Assembly (NCBI GenBank): GCA_963709175.1
Contig: CAVPVK010000007.1
Location: forward strand, 2,604,001 to 2,668,000
Source of the DNA: JANXQG01 sp963709175
Lineage (GTDB): Bacteria; Planctomycetota; Planctomycetia; Pirellulales; Thermoguttaceae
DNA length: 64,000 nt
Direction: 5' to 3'
In this document: positions 34,144-43,324 of the stretch, piece after piece
Layout: every line of letters starts with the position of its first letter
Position numbering within the stretch: position 1 is the stretch's first letter
Program-made: the position numbers and the translations under genes
Notes under the pieces: generated by a model
What the model saw: the letters and a program-made list of their open reading frames with translations, nothing else
Database searches by the model: none
Told to the model about the DNA's origin: nothing

Positions 34144-35310
34144 GTGGCGCAGGGTAAATTCCTATTCACTAGCGAGTCGGTCAGCATGGGGCATCCGGAC
34201 AAACTCGCCGATCAGATTTCCGATGGCATACTTGACGCCCTCTTCGCCAAAGATCCCTATAGCCGAGTCGCCTGCGAGACACTCGTCACAACCGGTATGG
34301 CCGTAGTGGCTGGCGAGATCACCAGCACGGCCGCCGTCGATTATGCGGAGGTGGTCCGCCGCGTGATTCGCGAGGTCGGTTATGTGGACGACGAGCACGG
34401 CATTTCCGCCGATACCTGCGCGGTGTTGCTCTCGCTGGACCGGCAGAGCCCGGATATCGCCCAGGGCGTGAATGAAGACTCGGCCAAGGGCAAGGAGATC
34501 GGCGCCGGCGACCAGGGGCTGATGTTCGGCTATGCCTGCAACGACACGCCGGAATTGATGCCGCTGCCAATCGCCTTGGCCCATCGCATCCTCGCCCGGC
34601 TCACGGCGGCCCGTTTTGCCAAGGAAGTTCCTTGGCTTCGGCCCGACAGCAAGAGCCAGGTGACCATCGAGTTCGATGGACTCAGGCCGATCCGCGTCGA
34701 TACGGTGGTCGTTTCCACGCAGCACAGCCCCGACGTGAGCCACGGGCAGATCCGCGAGTATGTGATCGATCAGATCATCAACCCGATCCTGCCCAAGGAA
34801 TTGGCCACCGGGAAACTCACGTATCACGTCAATCCGACGGGCCGGTTCGTCGTGGGCGGTCCGCACGGCGACTGTGGGCTGACGGGTCGAAAGATCATCG
34901 TCGACACCTACGGCGGATGGGCCCGCCACGGCGGCGGGGCGTTCAGCGGCAAAGATCCGACCAAGGTCGATCGCAGCGCAGCCTACATGGCCCGTTATGT
35001 AGCAAAGAACCTTGTTGCTTCCAAACTGGCAGACCGGTGCGAAGTGCAGTTGGCCTATGCCATCGGCGTCTCCGATCCGGTGAGCGTTCGGGTCGATACG
35101 GAAGGCACCGGTAAACTGCCCGACGAGCGGCTGGTAGCCTTGGTGCGGGAGCATTTTCCGCTCACACCCAGCGGCATCATCCGGCACCTCGATTTACGTC
35201 GGCCGATTTACCAGAAGACCGCGTCGGGCGGTCACTTCGGCCGCTGCGAGCCGGAATTCACCTGGGAGAAGACCGATCTGGCGGCCGCTTTGGCAAAGGC
35301 GGCGAAGTAA
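34144..35310 (+). CDS. metK: S-adenosylmethionine synthetase
   Basis: The 388-residue enzyme makes SAM from methionine and ATP. It starts at GTG 34144 behind GAGGAG. Signature elements are intact: FTSESVSMGHPDKLADQISD, the GAGDQGLMFGYA hexapeptide loop, KSQVTIEF, and GGPHGDCGLTGRKIIVDTYGG with the GGGAFSGKDPTKVDRSAAYMARY phosphate-binding loop. It stands alone, convergent with nothing nearby, and is expressed from its own promoter. The protein is cytoplasmic and probably tetrameric, as in the family. Confidence 0.96.
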   Translation: MAQGKFLFTSESVSMGHPDKLADQISDGILDALFAKDPYSRVACETLVTTGMAVVAGEITSTAAVDYAEVVRRVIREVGYVDDEHGISADTCAVLLSLDRQSPDIAQGVNEDSAKGKEIGAGDQGLMFGYACNDTPELMPLPIALAHRILARLTAARFAKEVPWLRPDSKSQVTIEFDGLRPIRVDTVVVSTQHSPDVSHGQIREYVIDQIINPILPKELATGKLTYHVNPTGRFVVGGPHGDCGLTGRKIIVDTYGGWARHGGGAFSGKDPTKVDRSAAYMARYVAKNLVASKLADRCEVQLAYAIGVSDPVSVRVDTEGTGKLPDERLVALVREHFPLTPSGIIRHLDLRRPIYQKTASGGHFGRCEPEFTWEKTDLAAALAKAAK

Positions 35311-35438
35311 GATAGTGAGTTGGCCGGAACACGCCTGGGCAGTTCCGGGGGATTTGCGCAAATCTTGCCGGAACTGCCCCGTCGCGAGGGTGCCCCGAGG
35401 CTTGCTCCGGCCTACCGTGCTTCCTCAGCGTCGAAACA

Positions 35439-36218
35439 ATGTCTGCCAACGTACATGGTGCTGCCTCTCGGCGAATGTTCGCGGTGGAGTTGACCGCGTA
35501 TTTACGATCGGCCGTCACAGTGCTGCTTGTCGGCACGGGCGCACTGGTCGTCTTCCGGCGACTTGCCGGCGCGCTGGAATCGCCGCTGGGACCCATGCCT
35601 CTGTTCGTGACGGCTGATGTATTGGCCGTGTTGGCTGCGATTGTCCACAGCACCCGGCCGATTAAACCACGGCCGGCCGAATCCGTGTTGGTCTCATTGG
35701 CGTTGATCGCCATTGCCGCGTCGTTGTCGTTCGCCGGCAGCCAACCGTTTGCCCTGCTGGTGTTTTGGGCAGTGATCGTCGGGGAAGAACTTTGGGCCTG
35801 GCGGAACGTGCGGCTTTTGGGGCGGTTCACCAAGGTCGAACCACCGCTTGCGCTGCTTCGCGTCCCTGCCATGGACGATAGCAATTTGGGCGAGGAATCC
35901 GAGCCCCAGGAGCCTGCGGCGGATGTCTTGCAGCAACTCACGCTTCGCACCACAGCCGAAGGCCGTCAAGAGTTGTCTGGATGGCTTCGTTTGCCGCTGG
36001 CCGCAGGTCAGCAGACCGGCAGCCTGCACGTCGCTTTCTGTCCGGCGTTCGACCGAATGCCGCAGGTAGAGGCAGAGGCGGTATCCGGTCCCGATTGCCG
36101 AATTAAGACGGCCCAAGTGCTGCCCTATGGCGCTCGATTGGATGTCAAGCTCGATGATGCAGCGAAGGAGGAGGCGAGCCTGCTGGTATGGTTCTCGGCA
36201 AGAAACTGCCGCGTTTGA
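35439..36218 (+). CDS. Membrane protein of unknown function
   Basis: This is a 259-residue frame with good composition but no recognised family. Three or four hydrophobic segments occur in the first half (about 25-42, 53-70, 83-100 and 103-118), followed by a soluble domain of about 130 residues rich in Glu and Leu (LRVPAMDDSNLGEESEPQEP, QQLTLRTTAEGRQELSGWL, VWFSARNCRV). The soluble part reads as beta-rich and may be a small sensory or binding domain. It sits convergent with the processing protease; no link can be shown. Confidence 0.6.
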   Translation: MSANVHGAASRRMFAVELTAYLRSAVTVLLVGTGALVVFRRLAGALESPLGPMPLFVTADVLAVLAAIVHSTRPIKPRPAESVLVSLALIAIAASLSFAGSQPFALLVFWAVIVGEELWAWRNVRLLGRFTKVEPPLALLRVPAMDDSNLGEESEPQEPAADVLQQLTLRTTAEGRQELSGWLRLPLAAGQQTGSLHVAFCPAFDRMPQVEAEAVSGPDCRIKTAQVLPYGARLDVKLDDAAKEEASLLVWFSARNCRV

Positions 36219-36241
36219 GCGGAACTACGGCGCAAAACAAA

Positions 36242-36261
36242 CCCCGCCGCAAGCGGCGGGG
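36242..36261 (-). terminator. Stem-loop terminator between convergent genes
   Basis: CCCCGCCG-CAAG-CGGCGGGG is an 8-base perfect GC stem. On the minus strand it is followed by TTTGTTTTG, fitting the end of the processing-protease transcript. The adjacent GGGGCTAAA also matches a dispersed repeat core seen elsewhere in the window. Confidence 0.6.
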
Positions 36262-36294
36262 CTAAAGGTCGATCTTTGACGGTGACTAAAATCC

Positions 36295-38367
36295 TCAGTT
36301 GGCCTTCACCACCTGGGCCTGGTTCATATAGTCGTTGGTGATGTTGAACACCTCGTCGAGATAGAAATCGCGGTCGATGCCCGATTCGTTGTTGAGCTTT
36401 TCGATCGCCTTTTCTTCTTCCTTGTCGGCATTGGTTTCGGCCCGCTCTTTGCGGAACTTGGCTTCGTTGAGCGTGACGGACTTCCTGGCCTTCTGCTCCA
36501 GGTAATGGGTGATGCTCCGTTGGACCTTCTGGAATTTCTCCGACGAGGCGCAGCGGGCGGCCGACGCCCGGCGGAGCTGATCGACGACCGCGGCGTTGGT
36601 GCGATCGAACTTCTTAATCGGCTGGGCCGGCACCTTATCGAAATGCAGCGGATAATCGAGGTCGGCTTCGCCCACGTCCAAGTGCGTGCTCAGCGACGGC
36701 AACTCCACGTCGGAGACGACGCCGCGGAGCTGCGTACTATCGCCGCCCGGCCGGTAGAACTGTTGCATGGTAATCTTCAACTCACCCATGTTGGGGGCGT
36801 TGGGAATGCGGAACAACTGCTGGCCGAGGTCCAGCAGACTCTGCACGGTCCCCTTGCCATGCGTCGACTTGTCGCCGACTATCAGGCCGCGATTGTAGTC
36901 CTGAATGGCCCCGGCGAAAATCTCGCTGGCGCTGGCGCTGAACTTGCTGATAACCACGACCAGTGGACCGTTCCAATCGATATCCGGATCGGGATCGAAG
37001 TAGGGCGTCACCTGGCCGTTAGCGTCCTTGACCTGGACCACCGGACCGTCGTAGATGAACAGTCCGGTCAGATTGATTGCCTCGGTGAGCGAACCGCCGC
37101 CGTTGGTGCGGAGGTCCAACACCACGGCGTCCACGCCCTTGGCCTTGAAGTCCTCGAGGATACGGTGCACGTCGCGGGTCGTGCTCTTGAAGTCGGGCTT
37201 GCCCTGGCGGGCGCCGTCCATGTCCATATAGAAGCTCGGCAGGTTGATGACGCCGATTTTGTAGGGCTTGCCGTCGCCGCGGCGCCCGGCATCGAAGATC
37301 TGGCCCTTGGCCTCGCTGTCGGTCAATTTGATCTCCGCCCGCGTGATCTGGATGACGTGCGGTTTGGGGTCTTTGAGCGAAGTGAGCTGCAGGCGGACGA
37401 TGGTGCCCGGCTTGCCGCGGATCATCTTCACCACGTCGTTGAGCTTCATGTCGACCACGTCGACCAGTTCGCCCGATTCGCCCTCACCTACCGCGATGAT
37501 CTTGTCGTCGAGCTTGAGGTGGCCCTCCTTCTCGGCAGCACCGCCGGGGATGATCTTTTTGACGACGGTGTAGCCGTCAACGCCTTGCAACGACGCCCCG
37601 ATGCCCTCTAGCTTCAGTTCCATCATGATCTTGAAGTTCTCGACCGACGAGGGCGACATGTAATCGGTGTGCGGGTCGAAGGCCGTGGTCAGGCTGGTGA
37701 GGTACATTTCCAGCAGCTCCTCGCCGTCGGTCTGGTGCATCCGCTTGGCGAAGCTGTGGTAGCGCTTCTCCAACCGCTGCTGGGGCGTCTTGCCTTCGCT
37801 CTTGTCGGTCTTGCCGTCGTCTTTTTCGGACATCAAGAGGAGCAAGTCATACTTGATTCGCTTCCGCCAACGGTCGTAGGCTTCCGCCGGGGTCTTGGCG
37901 TAGGCCACCGCGTTCTTGTCGGTCACCATCACCTCGTCCAGCGTAAAATCCTGTGGGGTGGCCAGGATCTGGTCGATCATTTTCACCCGCTCGTCGATGC
38001 GGTCGAGAAACGTGTTGTAAACCAAGTAGGCGAAGTTGATGTCGCCCCGCTTGGCCAGCTCGGCCAGCCGGTCCTTGTACTGCGCGAAGCTGTCGTAATC
38101 GCTCTGGTAGAAATACATCTTCATGGGATCGAGATCCTGCAGGAACGTCTTCAGACAGCGCTCCGAAAGCTCTGCCTCAGATGGCGGATGGAGGCGGAGA
38201 AGATGCTGTTGCTTCAGCAAGTCGCAAACGACAATCGCTACCTGTCGATCATTTGCACTGGGCTTGGTAAGCTGGGCGGCTTGCAGCGAATTGCAAGCCG
38301 AGACGAAAACGAGCAAGGCCAACATGGAGCAAATCCGGCGGCCAAGCGATCGGGACACTAAAGTCAT
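36295..38367 (-). CDS. prc: C-terminal processing protease (Tsp/Prc, peptidase S41)
   Basis: The 690-residue protein has a signal peptide ending in a CNSLQA segment (MLALLVFVSACNS), which could also be read as a lipobox. A TSP-type N-terminal helical domain is followed by a PDZ domain (about 235-330: LEGIGASLQGVDGYTVVKKIIPGGAAEKEG), then the S41 core with VDAVVLDLRTNGGGSL, the catalytic Ser in SKFSASASEIFAG and the Lys in STHGKGTVQ. The C-terminal helical region matches E. coli Tsp. It degrades or matures periplasmic proteins. It is the longest housekeeping-type gene here, single, with its own promoter at 38408-38436. Confidence 0.92.
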   Translation of the reverse strand: MTLVSRSLGRRICSMLALLVFVSACNSLQAAQLTKPSANDRQVAIVVCDLLKQQHLLRLHPPSEAELSERCLKTFLQDLDPMKMYFYQSDYDSFAQYKDRLAELAKRGDINFAYLVYNTFLDRIDERVKMIDQILATPQDFTLDEVMVTDKNAVAYAKTPAEAYDRWRKRIKYDLLLLMSEKDDGKTDKSEGKTPQQRLEKRYHSFAKRMHQTDGEELLEMYLTSLTTAFDPHTDYMSPSSVENFKIMMELKLEGIGASLQGVDGYTVVKKIIPGGAAEKEGHLKLDDKIIAVGEGESGELVDVVDMKLNDVVKMIRGKPGTIVRLQLTSLKDPKPHVIQITRAEIKLTDSEAKGQIFDAGRRGDGKPYKIGVINLPSFYMDMDGARQGKPDFKSTTRDVHRILEDFKAKGVDAVVLDLRTNGGGSLTEAINLTGLFIYDGPVVQVKDANGQVTPYFDPDPDIDWNGPLVVVISKFSASASEIFAGAIQDYNRGLIVGDKSTHGKGTVQSLLDLGQQLFRIPNAPNMGELKITMQQFYRPGGDSTQLRGVVSDVELPSLSTHLDVGEADLDYPLHFDKVPAQPIKKFDRTNAAVVDQLRRASAARCASSEKFQKVQRSITHYLEQKARKSVTLNEAKFRKERAETNADKEEEKAIEKLNNESGIDRDFYLDEVFNITNDYMNQAQVVKAN

Positions 38368-38708
38368 TCCTAGGACCTCGAAAATGGGTTAAAGGCGTAA
38401 TCTATTTATGTTATCGCGAATGTATCGGATAAACAAGGCGAAAGCATCACCGGAAGATGACCTTTCTCGGTGGCCACAAGAGTCGAAACCTATGGGAAGA
38501 CTCACCGAGAAATAGCCACATTGGTGGGGCGAAAGTACCCCCCGGCTAGAAGCGTCACGCTCGTGGGTCCCGGCTTTAGCCCCCGGAAAATTCCCCGAGA
38601 GGCGGTGCTACCGGCAGACCGAGCCCTCGAAACCAGGCAGCGGTGGCAAGCCAATGTCGGGGTGATAAGTCGTTATTTCTACGCTCTTTATCGTGCCCTG
38701 GCGCCAAA
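38368..38708. other. 341-base gap with promoter and repeat fragments
   Basis: No gene was found. The left part holds the prc promoter. From about 38520 to 38610 there is a GC-rich repeat-like stretch (CCCGGCTAGAAGCG, GTCCCGGCTTTAGCCCCCGG) sharing the TTTAGCCCC core with 36255 (reverse) and 45748. Confidence 0.45.
38408..38436 (-). promoter_or_regulatory. Promoter of the processing protease gene
   Basis: On the minus strand TTGTTT, a 17-base spacer and TAACAT. The -10 hexamer is the same as in the promoter at 18361. Confidence 0.45.
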
Positions 38709-39767
38709 TCAGCACTCCGTCTTTCCGACAGGCCGCTTACACACCAGTTGCACGCAATCGCCGCGCCCGTTCCGCAGCGATTGCAAGTAGCCGATCATTG
38801 CAGGAAGCCGTGCCAACTGGTTCTTCCATCTCGGATGCCTCTTGAATTTGGCCGCGACGTTGCCACGTTGCCTTTCGCGTCGCAACAGCCACGACGCGGC
38901 GTGGGTACGCAGGCGGCTCACGGTCCGCGTGGCGATCTCCGAAAATCCGTACTGTTGCGCTATCAGTCGCAAAGAACGTGGGGAGAAAATATGCACGTGT
39001 ACCGGCAACGTCAGGTAGTAATAGTATTCACCGTAGAGCGAGAGTGCGGCAGCCGAGGCGTTTGGAACTTCGATGGCCAAGGTTCCGCCGGGCTTCAACG
39101 CCGTGTAAAACGCCAGAAACAGTCGCGCCACATCGGCCACATGTTCGACGCTGTGCGAGGCTACGATCACGTCGAATGCCTCAGGCCGGGATTCCAACTT
39201 CTCGGTCGATCCCTGAATGATATTCAGTTCCGCCCGGCGTCCGGCCGTCACCGCCGCCGGCGAGGCATCGATGCCCAACACATTCCATCCCAGGTACTGC
39301 ATCACTGCCACATAGGAGCCAGAGCCGCATCCAAAATCGCAAAGCGTTCCGTCCTCGACGAAATACGGGAGTGCTATATCGGGCCGCAAACGGGCCAGCC
39401 GCCAACCGAGCAGCGCCAAGAGCGGATTGGGAAGCCGCCGCAGATGGTGGTAGCCGCGCCGCATTCGCGCATAATGCGACAACTGCCAAAGCCCGCGACG
39501 ACGCAAATCGTGCGGTCGCACATCGGCGATGGGTGTTTGAAACGAGTAATACTCTCGGGGATAATACTGCCCGAGATTTTCGTCCGAGGGCGCCGGCCAT
39601 TGGAAGAGGTGTTCGCACTCGCGGCAGCGATGGACGCTGAAACGACCTGGATTGTCATAATGGCAATCGGCCGCCGTGTACGCGAGTGATGCACCAGCCC
39701 CGCAGACCGGACATGCCGCCATGCCGGAGTCCTGATTGTCATTTTCAATCTGCTCAGGCATCAACAT
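38709..39767 (-). CDS. Class I SAM-dependent methyltransferase with N-terminal zinc ribbon
   Basis: The 352-residue protein starts with a four-Cys zinc knuckle (CPVCGA ... CRECEHLFQW, about 19-55). An adapter helix region follows, then the methyltransferase Rossmann domain: TLCDFGCGSGSYVAVM (motif I, about 140), LGIDASPAAV, FDVIVASHSVEHVADV and LKPGGTLAIEVPN. The arrangement of zinc ribbon plus Methyltransf_23-like core is common among sugar C-methyltransferases and surface-polysaccharide or hopanoid modifying enzymes, but the substrate cannot be named. It overlaps the upstream methyltransferase gene by 14 bases. Confidence 0.82.
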   Translation of the reverse strand: MLMPEQIENDNQDSGMAACPVCGAGASLAYTAADCHYDNPGRFSVHRCRECEHLFQWPAPSDENLGQYYPREYYSFQTPIADVRPHDLRRRGLWQLSHYARMRRGYHHLRRLPNPLLALLGWRLARLRPDIALPYFVEDGTLCDFGCGSGSYVAVMQYLGWNVLGIDASPAAVTAGRRAELNIIQGSTEKLESRPEAFDVIVASHSVEHVADVARLFLAFYTALKPGGTLAIEVPNASAAALSLYGEYYYYLTLPVHVHIFSPRSLRLIAQQYGFSEIATRTVSRLRTHAASWLLRRERQRGNVAAKFKRHPRWKNQLARLPAMIGYLQSLRNGRGDCVQLVCKRPVGKTEC

Positions 39768-40713
39768 TTGCGCTTTGCCGTTGGGAAATGCACTTTTCGG
39801 CGATTCCAGAATCGCACCGCCGTATCACCAATCTGATGTCATGCATCCAGTTGAAGTCCCAGACCCGCATCGCCGCCAGCAAGACGGCCAGTTTGAGCGG
39901 GAAAAAGGACCGTGCGCGGCCTTCACGGCGGCGGCCGGAGGCATAGTGCTCAACGTCGGCGAAGCCGCGATACCGCGACAAGACTTCCAACGGCCCCAGG
40001 CCGCGGAGGATCCGCATTACGGCGAAGTACGACATGTAGTAATGCAGCCCCACCGCCTGAAAGCCGAAGCCCGGTTCGTGCGTCGGCACATCGCGACGTA
40101 GCCAGCGGGCCAGGCGGGTCTTCAGCGGTCGTGGCAACCAGTGGATGAAATAGAGGCCTGTGTCGTGTTGGTCGCAGGGGGCAAGTTGATTCGGCGTGTC
40201 CAGCCAGAGCAAACCGCCCGGCCGACAAAGCCGCCACATTTCGGCCAGTAAGGCCGGCTGCCGATCGGGCGGAAGATGCTCGAGCACCTGCGAGCAACTC
40301 ACCAGGTCGAATTCACCCGCGGGAAGCGTCGTCGCGGAAGCATCCATAACCGCGGTCTGGATCGATGTGCCGTAGCGGCCCGCCAGTTCGGCCGACAAGT
40401 GCAATGCCTCACCGTCCAGATCGATGGCGGTTACTTCGGCCCCGCAAAGAGCGTAGGCGATAGCCTCGGCTCCAAGCCAACTGCCGATCACCAACACCCG
40501 CCGGCCCGCTGGCGGCAACCAGTAGCCGAGACGCTCCACGAGCCTCAACTCGCGGGCCACCGCCTGGCGATGCTTGGCCCATTGACGCGGAAAGTCGAAA
40601 GCCCAATACTCGGCCGCTTCGGTGAACTGCGCTCCGCGGGAGAAATAGTCTTCGATCCGTCGCTTCCAATCGGCGGTGTAGATCGCGTCGGCAGAGGGAA
40701 GGGTTGTGAGCAC
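39754..40713 (-). CDS. Class I SAM-dependent methyltransferase
   Basis: The 319-residue protein lacks a zinc ribbon. The Rossmann domain starts at GRRVLVIGSWLGAEAIAYAL (motif I; Ser-Trp-Leu replaces the usual Cys-Gly-x), with VTAIDLDGEAL, FDLVSCSQVLEHLPPD and LCRPGGLLWLDTPNQ (about 70-185). The C-terminal half is Arg-rich with amphipathic stretches. It is the first of two coupled methyltransferase genes; a joint role in surface glycan methylation is inferred from the arrangement only. Confidence 0.8.
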   Translation of the reverse strand: MLTTLPSADAIYTADWKRRIEDYFSRGAQFTEAAEYWAFDFPRQWAKHRQAVARELRLVERLGYWLPPAGRRVLVIGSWLGAEAIAYALCGAEVTAIDLDGEALHLSAELAGRYGTSIQTAVMDASATTLPAGEFDLVSCSQVLEHLPPDRQPALLAEMWRLCRPGGLLWLDTPNQLAPCDQHDTGLYFIHWLPRPLKTRLARWLRRDVPTHEPGFGFQAVGLHYYMSYFAVMRILRGLGPLEVLSRYRGFADVEHYASGRRREGRARSFFPLKLAVLLAAMRVWDFNWMHDIRLVIRRCDSGIAEKCISQRQSANVDA

Positions 40714-41092
40714 TTTACGAAGTTCTTAGATCGTTAGGTCCTAGGCTGGGGATGCTACGAAAGCCAGACAAAGGACGCAAGATCAACCATCACTATGTCA
40801 TCCCAAGTTCTGCGCGTTGGCAAGGGCGCAAGAAACGCTATAGATGCAGCCTATCTCGTTCTCACTTTTGCGAATCTCGCCTCGAAAAGTGGGCAAATGG
40901 CTTACCTAAGCTGCCTATAGCTCCCGCAATAACTGACGAGTTTTCCGAATTTTCAATTTGAGTAGATTTGCATGAGTTTGCCGGTTAAGCGGACGATAAT
41001 GATTGCCATGACTTTTCCTGTTGGGTGAACTCCGATCATGTATTTCGCGTACCCAACAACCCAATTTGCCTCTTTTTAGCAAGGGAATCGCT
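40714..41092. other. 379-base upstream region of the barrel gene
   Basis: No gene is supported; a 69-codon plus-strand frame at 40752 has random composition. An 8-base perfect inverted repeat, TGTTGGGT (41019-41026) and ACCCAACA (41051-41058), lies in the putative leader of the barrel gene. Confidence 0.45.
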
Positions 41093-43234
41093 GTGAACCG
41101 GCAACAGCTATCTCTCGTCGTGCTTCTGGGACTTTTCAGTGCTCTGCCCGCACTTGCGGAAGAGCCCTCCGAACAGGGGGATCGCTGGCGGACTTCTTCC
41201 GAGGAGACCGCGGCTTCCACCCTCAGTGGCAGGTTGTATCGGAATTCGGCCGATGCCAACGGGTCGGCCCCGTACGTCCTGTTGGATCGTTTCGGCGTGG
41301 TTCGAGGTTATGTCACTGCGTCACAGGCTATCGACTTGGAACCGTGCCTTGGGCGACAGGTCACCCTGGAAGGCGCTATTAAGACACTCCCCGGCGGCGA
41401 TATGCCTAGCATGAACTGCCGCAGGATAGTCAGCGGCGCGGCGGAGACGACGCACCTGCGCGCGGCACGTGCTGCAGCGACGGTGCAAGACGAAGTTTGT
41501 GGCACGCGGAACGAAATGAGTGCCAATGGCTTCGTCCCAGTTGCACAGGACCAGCGTCCGCGACAAGTGACCCGCCAGTCGGGTCTTCCGACGCGCAACG
41601 ACATGTCAGCCGAACCGGCCCCGAACAGGGAGATGTTGGCGCTGCACGAAGTCGTACTGCAACCGCAACCTTTGCCCACATCGGACGACCCCCGGGACCA
41701 GGACCGTTCGGAACGGAATGAATTCCGTTCTACGAATGAACCGGCGCCTGCCCGCAGGATAGTCGCTGCCCGCATTCGCCCTTCCGGCGTGCAGGCAGCT
41801 AACTACCAGGAGCTGGTCCCCACGCCCGCCCCTGGCGGTGAGTCCTCTCACTCCGGCTTGGCCCCGACGCCCAGACTTCAGCCCGCCCCCATGATGGAGG
41901 GGTCGATGGTTGAAGGGCAGATCGGCCCCGAGGGTCCGATGGTTTCCGAAGGCCCAATGATGTCCGAAGGTCCTGTCGATGGCTGCGGAAGCGGCAACTG
42001 CGGTCGCTCGGCCTGCGATCCGAGTGAATTGCGGTACGGCAATTCCTGTGACAACGGCTGCTACGAACCCGGTTGGGGCCCCCGTCGGCCGCTTTTCTGC
42101 TGGGGCCCAACGGGCATTTGGGTGAAGGCTGATTATCTCCAATGGTGGGAGAGCGGCACACGTGTGCCTGCCCTGGTCACTTCTGGACCGAATGCCGCCA
42201 ATCCGGGCTACTTGGGCACGCCGGGTACCTCAGTACTCTTCGGCGATCAGTATATCAACAAGCTCTCCGAGAGCGGCGGCCGCATCGCGGCCGGTATTTG
42301 GCTCAACCGCTGCGAGACGATCGGACTGGAGGGTGAATTCTTCGGCCTGGGCGAGGAAAGCACGTCCTATTCGCTCTGGTCCGACGGCAACCCGATTATC
42401 GCCCGGCCGTTTTACGACGTGGGCCAGACCACGCCCATTGAGAACGTGGAGCTCGTGGCGTTTCCCCGCGGCAGCGACCAGAGCGCCGACGGCCAGATTA
42501 GCGTCAACGCCACGACCCGTTTCTACGGTGCCGGGGCGCACTTCCTCTTCACGACCTGCCGCCAGGAAGGTTGCTGGACCGACGACTGCGGCTGCCAGAC
42601 CTACCACGACCGCTTTCGGGCCGACTTTGTCGCCGGTTACCGCTACCTCTACCTTGCGGACCAACTGAACATCACGGAACAGATCACCGACACGACGGCC
42701 GATGCCGCGGCTCCGAATTATCTTGACGCCTTTCTCGTTCAAGATCAATTCGCCACGCGCAACTGGTTCAACGGGGCAGACCTGGGTATGAAGTTCGAGT
42801 TCCAGCGAAATCGCTGGTTGTTGGACATCTTCCCACGCATCGCGTTCGGCACGACGCACTCTACCGTCGATATCGGCGGTTCGACGCGGACCACTAACGC
42901 GTCAGGCGTGGAATCGACTGCGGTCGGCGGCCTGCTCGCCCTCTCCACGAACATCGGCCACTACGAGCAGGACGAGTTCGCCGTGGTGCCCGAAATCGAC
43001 CTCAAGCTCGGCTATCAGTTCACCAAGCATACCCGCCTGGTTGTGGGCTACGACTTCATGGACTGGACTAAAGTGGCGAGAGCCGGCGAACAGATCGATC
43101 GCTCTGTGAACTCGACGCTGATACCGAACTCCGGAGTGACACCGACGGGCGATTTGGCACACCCCCAATTCAGCTTCCAGGAGTCGAACTTCTGGGCCCA
43201 GGGCGTCAACGTCGGCGTGGATTGCCGGTGGTAA
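41093..43234 (+). CDS. BBP7-family outer-membrane beta-barrel protein
   Basis: The GTG at 41093, behind AAGGGA, opens a signal peptide (NRQQLSLVVLLGLFSALPALA); the frame starting at TTG 41021 adds an unlikely N-terminus. The 713 residues have a low-complexity, Pro/Arg-rich N-terminal half with repeated RNEMSA/RNDMSA/RNEFRS peptides, then a Met-Glu-Gly-Pro repeat, a Cys-rich stretch (GCGSGNCGRSACDP) and the barrel: WVKADYLQWWESGTRVPALVT, LGTPGTSVLFGD, GIWLNRCETIGLEGEFFGL, LAGYRYLYLADQ-like and VVGYDFMDWTKVARAGEQID. This pattern is planctomycete BBP7 (PF07585-like). The palindromic element at 41712-41736 is translated in frame. Role: surface or pore protein, inferred. Confidence 0.83.
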   Translation: MNRQQLSLVVLLGLFSALPALAEEPSEQGDRWRTSSEETAASTLSGRLYRNSADANGSAPYVLLDRFGVVRGYVTASQAIDLEPCLGRQVTLEGAIKTLPGGDMPSMNCRRIVSGAAETTHLRAARAAATVQDEVCGTRNEMSANGFVPVAQDQRPRQVTRQSGLPTRNDMSAEPAPNREMLALHEVVLQPQPLPTSDDPRDQDRSERNEFRSTNEPAPARRIVAARIRPSGVQAANYQELVPTPAPGGESSHSGLAPTPRLQPAPMMEGSMVEGQIGPEGPMVSEGPMMSEGPVDGCGSGNCGRSACDPSELRYGNSCDNGCYEPGWGPRRPLFCWGPTGIWVKADYLQWWESGTRVPALVTSGPNAANPGYLGTPGTSVLFGDQYINKLSESGGRIAAGIWLNRCETIGLEGEFFGLGEESTSYSLWSDGNPIIARPFYDVGQTTPIENVELVAFPRGSDQSADGQISVNATTRFYGAGAHFLFTTCRQEGCWTDDCGCQTYHDRFRADFVAGYRYLYLADQLNITEQITDTTADAAAPNYLDAFLVQDQFATRNWFNGADLGMKFEFQRNRWLLDIFPRIAFGTTHSTVDIGGSTRTTNASGVESTAVGGLLALSTNIGHYEQDEFAVVPEIDLKLGYQFTKHTRLVVGYDFMDWTKVARAGEQIDRSVNSTLIPNSGVTPTGDLAHPQFSFQESNFWAQGVNVGVDCRW
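41712..41736. repeat. Palindromic repeat copy inside the BBP7 coding sequence
   Basis: AACGGAATGAATTCCGTTCT plus TACGAA matches the right arm of the palindrome at 30875-30899 with two differences in 25. It is translated as part of RNEFRSTNE in the linker half of the BBP7 protein, so insertion did not break the frame. Confidence 0.6.
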
Positions 43235-43324
43235 TGAATTTGCGGTCCTTCGCCTGCCGATGGATATAGAGAGAGTATCGAATTCCGGATCGATCTGCAA
43301 CTGTTGTTGGACAAGGAGTGTCGC

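Noticed and set aside
40752..40961. Plus-strand frame of 69 codons before the BBP7 gene
   Set aside because: No ribosome-binding site and no recognisable feature.
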